The notes below the pieces were generated by a model that saw nothing but the letters and a program-made list of their open reading frames with translations, had not been told where the DNA came from and searched no databases. A stretch of 25,807 nt of DNA from Coriobacteriales bacterium. Its GTDB lineage: Bacteria > Actinomycetota > Coriobacteriia > Coriobacteriales > UBA8131. The DNA lies in the NCBI GenBank assembly GCA_031290695.1, contig JAITNB010000094.1, positions 1 through 25,807 of the forward strand, given 5' to 3'. Of the stretch, positions 15,469 through 21,811 are shown piece by piece. Position 1 is the first letter of the stretch. The number at the start of each line of letters is the position of its first letter. The position numbers and the translations under genes are program-made.

Positions 15469-15491
15469 TTGATTTCCTGAGTCGGATGCTC
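15446..15491 (-). terminator. 11-bp inverted repeat between zinc-ribbon and LuxR genes
   Basis: GAGCATCCGAC (15446-15456) and GTCGGATGCTC (15481-15491) are perfect inverted arms with a 24-base loop. It lies about 20 bases after the zinc-ribbon gene stop and is followed on the minus strand by TATAATTT. It could end the module B transcript, act as an operator at the LuxR promoter, or both. Confidence 0.5.
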
Positions 15492-15511
15492 GATTTTCTG
15501 TAAGGTTTTGC

Positions 15512-15718
15512 CTATCCGGGTACGGATTGCCCCTCATGTAGTTGGGTCTTGGCGGCAACACGGGTACCGGGGAGCATCGAGAACCCGCATGAGGGACACG
15601 CTGGTGCCCCCAAAGGAACCATGGCCTTGCAGGCCATGCAGGGAATCCCTGTTACGTTGCGGTCTATAGTGCGGGGCCTCCCGCAGTTACCACAACCAGT
15701 ACACACGTATCCGCACAT
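15512..15718 (-). CDS. Small double-zinc-ribbon protein
   Basis: A 68-residue Cys-rich protein. The core CMACKAMVPLGAPACPSCGF (about 27-46) is a classic zinc ribbon with two CxxC knuckles around a short hairpin. An extra CTGCGNC cluster (6-12) precedes it and may supply further ligands. Function is unknown; such ribbons occur in regulators, chaperone-like adaptors and nucleic-acid-binding proteins. It follows the third MFS gene by 21 bases and is probably on the same transcript, with AGGTGA as ribosome binding site best spaced for the ATG at 15718; an ATG one codon earlier also exists. A hairpin follows its stop. Confidence 0.7.
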   Translation of the reverse strand: MCGYVCTGCGNCGRPRTIDRNVTGIPCMACKAMVPLGAPACPSCGFSMLPGTRVAAKTQLHEGQSVPG

Positions 15719-15739
15719 CATTCACCTGGTTCTGTTGCC

Positions 15740-17161
15740 TTATCCTGTGGCCAACGGCTGACGGCCTTCGTCCTCCTCAAAGGGAGGGGCCTTAGTGACA
15801 CCGTAGATGATCCAGCATACCATACCAGCCACCACGCAGCCAGCGACCAGAGGGGCGACGTTGCCCCAATGCGGGTCGGCCAGGTTGCCAACAACATAGC
15901 CAACAACCGGCGTACAAAGCAGGTTCGAGATGCCTTGGAAGAAGATGATTATCGCCATGCCGATAGGCATCGTGATACGTTTGGGCATGGTTATAGGCAC
16001 CATCGCCCAGATAACGCCGGAGGTATAGCCACTCTCGAAGCCAAGAAGCACCAGGTAATAGGGCAGGTACTCATAGGGGATCATAAAGGCAAAGATGTAC
16101 ATCAGGGCAAGGCAGGAGGCGATAATCGCCATAGCGTTGCGTGCCTTGATGGTAGAGAACCTCTTAAGCAGGAACCCCGTAATGACCGAAACAGGAATGG
16201 CAGCAATAAAGGCGATCGAGGACATCCAGCCACTCTTGATGCCCGCTTGCTCACCTGCCAGGGCCGCTGCCGCATCAGGGGTCAAGCCGGAAGCTATCCC
16301 CTGTGCTATCAGGCCCGGCATCTCCTGCGTCTGCACATAGGTAGGGACCCAGGTAAAGACGCAGAGCGAGGCACCCAGCACAAGGCAGAACCCCAGGCCA
16401 AACAGCCACATGCGCCATACTTTGAAACCCTCGGTGATCGAGGGGCGCCTTCCAACGTCCTCGCCAGCCCTACGGCGTGCTGCCATCGCCTTGTCACGTC
16501 CGGTGCGTGGTTTTTGCACGATCAAGGCAAAGACGATGAAGGCGAGAAGGGCGAGAGCGTCAGCGAACCACCACCACGCATGCCAGTTATTCGGGTCTCC
16601 GGTGAAGGCGATGGCTATCGGCACGCCGATGTTATAGGCCAACGCCGCTCCGGTAACATACCAGAGGTTCCAAAGCCCCATGGGCAGCCCGGCCTTCTCA
16701 CGTGGGAAGTACATCGAGATAATGGTGGTGGCAACCGTACCCATCATCGCAACCCCGATGCCCTCCAAAACACGCCCGACGAGTAATTGCGTCACGTCCT
16801 CGCCGGTGAGCGCACCAACGGTACAGCCAACCACCATGAAGCCAACACCCACCACGCCAACGGGCTTAGGCCCAAAGCGGTTGATGAGGAACGCCGCCGG
16901 GAAGGCGGTTATCACGCCGGCCAAGGCGATGATCGACATCAACCAACCGGTCGCGCCCATATCTCCGCCAAAGAACTCGAAGGACAGGCCTCCCATGAAG
17001 ACCGGCACCTTGAACTGGTTCATGATGACGATGATGCCGGCGAAAAGGAGCGCACAGAGGACTATCCATCCCTTACGCTGGATCTCCTTGCTCGCAAGTA
17101 CCTCGGCGTCCTGACGGGCCCCCGGGTGCATGTTGGGCCGGGTTCTTGTATCGTTTTCCAT
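15740..17161 (-). CDS. MFS transporter (third of module B)
   Basis: A 473-residue major facilitator with about 12 membrane helices after a 35-residue polar N terminus. Visible family features are INRFGPKPVG (loop 2-3, motif-A-like), GRVLEGIGVAMMG (helix 4) and YFPREKAGLPMGLWNLW (loop 4-5 into helix 5). It probably moves an organic anion or a substrate/product of the molybdoenzymes across the membrane; direction and substrate are unknown. ATG 17161 with GAAGGGA upstream is preferred to the longer frame, which runs into a terminator hairpin. It is separated from the second MFS gene by that hairpin, so it may have its own promoter or depend on read-through. The zinc-ribbon gene follows it. Confidence 0.88.
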   Translation of the reverse strand: MENDTRTRPNMHPGARQDAEVLASKEIQRKGWIVLCALLFAGIIVIMNQFKVPVFMGGLSFEFFGGDMGATGWLMSIIALAGVITAFPAAFLINRFGPKPVGVVGVGFMVVGCTVGALTGEDVTQLLVGRVLEGIGVAMMGTVATTIISMYFPREKAGLPMGLWNLWYVTGAALAYNIGVPIAIAFTGDPNNWHAWWWFADALALLAFIVFALIVQKPRTGRDKAMAARRRAGEDVGRRPSITEGFKVWRMWLFGLGFCLVLGASLCVFTWVPTYVQTQEMPGLIAQGIASGLTPDAAAALAGEQAGIKSGWMSSIAFIAAIPVSVITGFLLKRFSTIKARNAMAIIASCLALMYIFAFMIPYEYLPYYLVLLGFESGYTSGVIWAMVPITMPKRITMPIGMAIIIFFQGISNLLCTPVVGYVVGNLADPHWGNVAPLVAGCVVAGMVCWIIYGVTKAPPFEEDEGRQPLATG

Positions 17162-17219
17162 CTCAGGTCCCTTCTCCCGTGAACCGGGATACAGTCCTTT
17201 ACTGCTATGCGGGTAAAAC

Positions 17220-17272
17220 AGGGATTCCCGGTACTCAATACTATGCAACGGTGCAGCGAGCCGGGAATCCCT
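17220..17272 (-). terminator. Hairpin terminator after the second MFS gene
   Basis: AGGGATTCCCGG (17220-17231) and CCGGGAATCCCT (17261-17272) are perfect 12-base inverted arms with a 29-base loop, about 53 bases beyond the MFS stop. On the minus strand the stem is followed by GTTTTA, a weak T tract. The long loop makes it imperfect as a terminator, but position supports that role. Confidence 0.6.
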
Positions 17273-17324
17273 TTAACAACAGTCCCCTATTCTACGGATG
17301 GGACCCGATCCAAATCAATACGCG

Positions 17325-18782
17325 CTAGTCTTTCTTATGCTCCTGCGGCGCTTCCTTGGACTCGCTTGGCTTGAGGAAGAAGGAGCAGATCAGGGCGACC
17401 GCGGCTACGGGCAACACGGCGACCCAGCACGCGGTTCCCCAGGCGTTCAGGGCCGGGCCGGCCCCCTCGCCAAGCTGCGCGAGCTGGCTGGCACTGGAGA
17501 TCAGCTGTCCCCCGTTTGCCGCAACAGCGCCGCCAAAGACCGTGGCCATGACCGACTGGCCGGCGAACTGCAGGAACGTGACGATGGACAGGCCGAGGGC
17601 GACTGCGGTGGTGCCGCCGCGCCCAACGAGCAAAGGCACATAGGGGCGGATGGTGCCAACGAGGATCATATTGCCCAGGGCGTTGCAGACCAGATAGAGA
17701 TAGAACATCGACCAGCCGCTAAACGGCCCCAACTCATTGCGGAAGCCTGTGACGCACGTGAGCGCCAGAAGCAGTGCGCCAAACATGATGAGGACCCATT
17801 TGCGGTTGCGCTGCAAACGGTCATAGATGATGGCCGGGAGCGGTGCCAGAATACCCAAAGCTGAAGAGATCGAACCCCAGAACGCGGCCTGGGTGTTGTC
17901 CATGATCCCATTGCCAGCGCCCATACCGGCATCGCCAAACCCACCGGCGAAGAAGATGGGGGAATAGGTGGTAAAGCAATAGTTCACATAGTTGAAGGCA
18001 AGCCAGATGATGGCCAGCATGATGATCTGATACTGCTTGAAGAACTTCAAGACCTCGCGGATAGGCTTGGTCTCGGCAGACACACCGGTGTTTGCCTCGG
18101 GCGCGCGATACACGATGATGACCAGAAGTGTGGTGATGACGAGCAGGACGACCATGATCCACCAGCTAATCTGCGGCAAGCTGTAGGCAAAGGGGCCATG
18201 CTCGCCCATGCCGCTGGCACCAGGGAACAAGCCCTTGAGGGGGTTGACGATGAGGTTGGTGGACACGATGATGGCCACCGGCACCCACGTTGCCCAGATG
18301 CCCATTGCCAGGCCGCGGACCTTACCAGGAAACCAGGTGGTGATAGCGGTGGGCGACGTGACGCCTACGAGGCCAACGCCCAGCCCAACAACAACGCGGG
18401 CAACAAGCAAGAACGTGAAATTACCGGCACCGGGTTGGCCGTCGCCAGCCGAGAGCGCCATCAGGATGCCGCCGATGATGACGAGGATGGCGCCAAAGAC
18501 CAAGGTGTTCTTGACGTTGAACCTCTTGACCAGGAAGGTCGCGGCCACCGCACCAAAGAGGGCCCCAAACGAAACCATGCTCATCGTCTGGCCAACGCTT
18601 GAAACCAGCCTAAAATCCCCTTCCAAAAACACCGCGAGGACTGTGTTGTCAGCCAACATGGGCGGGAATGAGAACCACAGGATAGGTACCGCCAAACTCA
18701 ACAGGTACACGATTACGAGCATCAGCCAGGCCCTTGGCGAGGCTTTCTCTTGTACTGCGCTGGCGTTTGTTTCTGCAACCAT
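17325..18782 (-). CDS. MFS transporter (second of module B)
   Basis: A 485-residue 12-helix major facilitator. Family marks include LVKRFNVKNTL (loop 2-3), RVVVGLGVGLVGVTSPTAITTWFP (helix 4 and loop) and GLAMGIWATWVPVAII (helix 5). These regions closely parallel those of the first MFS protein of this block, so the two are probably paralogues. The C terminus is polar and lysine-rich. ATG 18782 has AAGGAGGAG at proper spacing. A 138-base gap with a small dyad and a shared motif precedes it, so it may be controlled separately from the amidohydrolase gene. A hairpin follows. The substrate is unknown; a small carboxylate or phenolic compound handled by the neighbouring enzymes is plausible. Confidence 0.9.
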   Translation of the reverse strand: MVAETNASAVQEKASPRAWLMLVIVYLLSLAVPILWFSFPPMLADNTVLAVFLEGDFRLVSSVGQTMSMVSFGALFGAVAATFLVKRFNVKNTLVFGAILVIIGGILMALSAGDGQPGAGNFTFLLVARVVVGLGVGLVGVTSPTAITTWFPGKVRGLAMGIWATWVPVAIIVSTNLIVNPLKGLFPGASGMGEHGPFAYSLPQISWWIMVVLLVITTLLVIIVYRAPEANTGVSAETKPIREVLKFFKQYQIIMLAIIWLAFNYVNYCFTTYSPIFFAGGFGDAGMGAGNGIMDNTQAAFWGSISSALGILAPLPAIIYDRLQRNRKWVLIMFGALLLALTCVTGFRNELGPFSGWSMFYLYLVCNALGNMILVGTIRPYVPLLVGRGGTTAVALGLSIVTFLQFAGQSVMATVFGGAVAANGGQLISSASQLAQLGEGAGPALNAWGTACWVAVLPVAAVALICSFFLKPSESKEAPQEHKKD

Positions 18783-18920
18783 TGTCTCTCCTCCTTCATA
18801 GACGTTTGAGGCCTCGGCCCCTTATTACCATAAGGTTGCATTGTTCGGGTCAGGGATACGTGCGAGTGCTCAAGGCTTGGGCTTATCCATAATCCGCTAC
18901 TGCATGTTGGTACCTGGTGC
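18783..18920 (-). promoter_or_regulatory. Regulatory gap before the second MFS gene
   Basis: The gap contains a perfect dyad CCTTAT-TACC-ATAAGG (18820-18835) and, on the plus strand, GGTCAGGGAT (18848-18857) followed by GAGTGCTC (18864-18871). The decamer is identical to one upstream of molybdoenzyme A, where GAGCACTC (the reverse complement of GAGTGCTC) also follows it. This suggests a common regulator, but no clear -35/-10 pair is visible. Confidence 0.4.
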
Positions 18921-19970
18921 CTAGAGGTTGAATATCCTCTGGGCATTGCCCCCTAAGATGAGGTCTTTCTCCTCCTGGGGCACATCGATGGCATTGATCG
19001 ACTCGACGCTGCGGGCCAGCCACTCGTAGAACACGGGGAATGACGAGCCCAGCAGGATGTGGTCGGCGCCATGTTGCTTGACGGCGCACTCCAGGGCGTT
19101 CTTGCCCCAAGAAAGCGCATGGCAGGCATCGAAGAAGATGTTGTTCTTCATATAGCTGTCATAGTCATCGCGCGTGAGGCCGGTGGCGAGGCGGTTCATC
19201 GCCTCTTTTTTGGCTGCCCGATGCGGGGCCAGGATCTCGGCATTGCCAAACCAGTTGCCGCCCAGCATCGTGTGGACAAACTTGAGGTCGGGGAACTCGG
19301 AGAACATGCCGCTATAGAGCTCGCGGCCCACGGCGGTTGCCTGAACCATCAGGCGGCCAAGCTCACGGCGCAAGACGGTGTATTCGTCGTAGTTGCCAAA
19401 GCAGTTCTGGCCGGGGGTGTGGTGTATGACCGCCGGCACCTTCTTCTCATTGAGCACCTTGAGGTAGGGCTTGAACTTCTCATCATCCAAAAAGAGGTTG
19501 CCGTAGCAGGCGGCGAACTGCACGCCCACCATATTGAGGTCGCCGATGCAGCGCTCCAGCTCGTAGATGTCTTCCTTGCGGCCCCAGGGCGGGATGACCG
19601 CGTTGGCGGCCAGGCGGCCACCCGAGCGCTTGACCATCTCGGCGGCACCGTCGTTGACATAGGTGCAGACGTCCAGCGGCAGCCATTCCTGCCAGACGGG
19701 CATTCGCAGGATACCATCGTCGACCCGGGCCTCGTCCATCGCACTGAGCTTGGCCTCCAGGCTGTAGTCGCCATCCACATAGTTGAGGATCTCGTTGCCA
19801 CCATACTCCAGCACAATCTGATCACGTTTGCCGTCAGGCGTCTTGGCGCGGTAGGCCTTCATGCCAAACGTAAAGGGGACGCAGTCCAAGAAGCCCTGCA
19901 GGACCTTGTCGTTGGTGAACAGGTCGGTTGGGAGATAGTGCATGTTGCCGTCAATTACCTTTTGTGCCAT
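18921..19970 (-). CDS. Amidohydrolase-2 (ACMSD-like) family protein with altered metal site
   Basis: A 349-residue TIM-barrel protein of the amidohydrolase-2 family, which includes ACMSD and several phenolic-acid decarboxylases. The N terminus reads IDGNMHYLP: the expected first His of D-x-H-x-H is Asn9, while His11 is kept. His183/His184 (IHHTPG) and His233 (VHTMLGG) match the conserved barrel histidines. The usual metal-binding Asp of the late GSDxP motif is Ser310 (LLGSSFP). Two canonical ligands are therefore missing, so a normal Zn or Mn site is doubtful; the protein may use another centre or have lost catalysis. ATG 19970 is preceded by AAGGAGGAACC. It sits between two MFS genes and downstream of molybdoenzyme B, suggesting action on the same compound family. 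Confidence 0.85.
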   Translation of the reverse strand: MAQKVIDGNMHYLPTDLFTNDKVLQGFLDCVPFTFGMKAYRAKTPDGKRDQIVLEYGGNEILNYVDGDYSLEAKLSAMDEARVDDGILRMPVWQEWLPLDVCTYVNDGAAEMVKRSGGRLAANAVIPPWGRKEDIYELERCIGDLNMVGVQFAACYGNLFLDDEKFKPYLKVLNEKKVPAVIHHTPGQNCFGNYDEYTVLRRELGRLMVQATAVGRELYSGMFSEFPDLKFVHTMLGGNWFGNAEILAPHRAAKKEAMNRLATGLTRDDYDSYMKNNIFFDACHALSWGKNALECAVKQHGADHILLGSSFPVFYEWLARSVESINAIDVPQEEKDLILGGNAQRIFNL

Positions 19971-20018
19971 GGTTCCTCCTTAAATCGATTTACAGTATCC
20001 AACAAATTATTGGTTTTC

Positions 20019-21386
20019 TTACTTAATATGCTCAGGTTTGGCATCTGCGGGCAGACGGTCCGCTTTGCCTGGCCGCACCAGGAAGGCCACAAAGACGAAC
20101 ACCACGGCAACAGGCAACCCAACGGTCAGGCTGGCTGCGCCAAAACCACTGCTGTCAGCTACGGCGCCAAAAATCGGGCCAAAGAGCTGCCCAACAAACT
20201 CCAGGAAGGTAATGGCGGCCAATCCCAATGAGATGGCGCTAAAGCCGCCTTTGTGTACCAGGGAAGGCAACATAGGGCGCACGCTGGCAACAATAGAGGC
20301 ATTGCCTATGACCATAAAGACGATGTAGGCGACCAGGTACGGAATGCCCCAGTCCTTGAAGCCGCAAATGTTGGCAAAGATATAGGCAACGGCGGCAACA
20401 ACGATCATGAGGTATTTGCGGTTGGGGGTAATCTTGTCGTAGATAACTCCAAACAGCGGAGCGATTATGCCGCAAGCCGATGCCACAACAGCCACCAAAC
20501 CAGCCGTGGTCTGATCAAAACCGAGACCGCCTGCAATCGCAGGAGCCGTAAAGAACGCCACGTTAAAGGAGGTAAAGTTATTGTTACAGAAGGTGAAGAG
20601 GAGCATGCAGAGCAACAGGGCGATGACGCGACGCTTACCAATCCACTTGAGGGCAGCACCAAAAGAGCCCTTCTCAACGTGCACACTACCCGAGCCTTTT
20701 GCCGGGTCTTTGTAGATGATGAGCAGCAAGATAAAGGCGATGACCGAAACGACCAATCCCGCCCAGAAGAGGATATGGATATTGGGAGCTGCCGTCGAGG
20801 TGGCCGCAAAATCCGGAGCTCCGATGCTAGTGTTGATAAACAGCCCGCTCTCATCATCATGGACAATCATGCCACCCAGCGCAAACGGGCGGAGGATCAC
20901 GTAGTTGATGATCATGGCAACCGGCACCCATGTGCCCCAAATGCCAATGGCCAGGCCGCGCTGCTTCTCACTGAACCAGACTGAGATGGCCGTGGTGGCA
21001 GCGGTGGCAGCACAGCCAATACCAAAGCCCCCCACAAAGCGCGAGCCCACCAGCAGGTTCCAGTCGCTGCCAGAAAGCGCTGCGATAAGGCCGCCGCCAA
21101 TCAGGAACAATGCGCCGATAACCATGGTTACTTTGATACCGATCCTGTCCTGGAATAAAAAGCAGAACAGGGCACCGACAAATGCCGTAATACAGACATC
21201 GGTCATCAAAAGGCCAAGGTTCATGTTCGGATTGCTGACAAGATCTGGGTTAGGTATGATGTATTGCATGATGAACCCGTCAGCAACGGATGTCGAGGTA
21301 AACCAGAACATCGCAGCTGCCACACTAAAGAGATAGGTTACCGCAAGTACAACCCATTGGAACGACGAGGACTTTGATTCTGTCAT
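20019..21386 (-). CDS. MFS transporter (first of module B)
   Basis: A 455-residue 12-helix major facilitator. FQDRIGIKVTM marks loop 2-3, SRFVGGFGIGCAATAATTAISVWF marks helix 4, and GLAIGIWGTWVPVAMI marks helix 5. A larger periplasmic loop (about 185-205) follows helix 6. It is clearly related to the second MFS of the block. The frame opens at a GTG at 21392, but the ATG at 21386 lies 9 bases after AAGGAGG and is preferred. It follows the molybdoenzyme B ferredoxin gene with a hairpin between, and precedes the amidohydrolase by 48 bases. Uptake of the molybdoenzyme substrate or export of its product is likely, because that enzyme has no export signal. Confidence 0.9.
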   Translation of the reverse strand: MTESKSSSFQWVVLAVTYLFSVAAAMFWFTSTSVADGFIMQYIIPNPDLVSNPNMNLGLLMTDVCITAFVGALFCFLFQDRIGIKVTMVIGALFLIGGGLIAALSGSDWNLLVGSRFVGGFGIGCAATAATTAISVWFSEKQRGLAIGIWGTWVPVAMIINYVILRPFALGGMIVHDDESGLFINTSIGAPDFAATSTAAPNIHILFWAGLVVSVIAFILLLIIYKDPAKGSGSVHVEKGSFGAALKWIGKRRVIALLLCMLLFTFCNNNFTSFNVAFFTAPAIAGGLGFDQTTAGLVAVVASACGIIAPLFGVIYDKITPNRKYLMIVVAAVAYIFANICGFKDWGIPYLVAYIVFMVIGNASIVASVRPMLPSLVHKGGFSAISLGLAAITFLEFVGQLFGPIFGAVADSSGFGAASLTVGLPVAVVFVFVAFLVRPGKADRLPADAKPEHIK

Positions 21387-21424
21387 ACGCACTTCCCTCC
21401 TTAATTGTGAATAAACACAAACCG

Positions 21425-21455
21425 CATCGCCCCACGCACAGTGCGCAGGGCGATG
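21425..21455 (-). terminator. Intercistronic hairpin between ferredoxin subunit and first MFS
   Basis: CATCGCCC (21425-21432) pairs with GGGCGATG (21448-21455); inside it CGCAC and GTGCG can also pair. On the minus strand the flank reads CGGTTTGTGTTTATT, a loose T tract. It may partially terminate the enzyme transcript so that the enzyme is made in excess over the transporter. Confidence 0.55.
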
Positions 21456-21462
21456 TTAAAAC

Positions 21463-21801
21463 CTAATCTTCCCTTACCGCGACGATCATCTGCTTTTCGC
21501 GGAACAGGCGCTTTGAGAGGTATTCGATGTCGCCGTACTCAAGGCTTCGCGACTGGCAGTGCTGAACGCACGCCGGCTGTTTGCCCTTGGCAACGCGGTC
21601 CTCACACAGATCGCACCATTTGGTCACCAGCGGCACAAAATCGTACTGGTAGTCCTTCTCACCAAGTTTGAAGGGGCCGAGCTTTTGAATCTTGAGGCCA
21701 AACTCCTTCTCAGTGAAATCCTTCTCCTGCTGGCAGGCCAGTACGCAGGCCTCGCAACCGGTGCAGTATTCGACATCTATAAGCAATCCCTTGAATGGCA
21801 T
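21463..21801 (-). CDS. Short two-cluster ferredoxin subunit of molybdoenzyme B
   Basis: A 112-residue iron-sulfur protein paralogous to the module A subunit. Cys13-x2-Cys16-x2-Cys19-x3-Cys23 and Cys63-x2-Cys66-x11-Cys78-x3-Cys82 give two DmsB-type clusters with the same spacing as its paralogue. It should carry electrons to the catalytic subunit encoded 10 bases upstream. ATG 21801 is preceded by GAGGAGGATCC. Like its paralogue it lacks the two extra clusters of classic DmsB and has no signal peptide. No membrane anchor subunit gene follows; the next gene is a transporter. The electron donor to this subunit is not encoded in the window unless the 62-aa ferredoxin serves. Confidence 0.9.
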   Translation of the reverse strand: MPFKGLLIDVEYCTGCEACVLACQQEKDFTEKEFGLKIQKLGPFKLGEKDYQYDFVPLVTKWCDLCEDRVAKGKQPACVQHCQSRSLEYGDIEYLSKRLFREKQMIVAVRED

Positions 21802-21811
21802 GGATCCTCCT

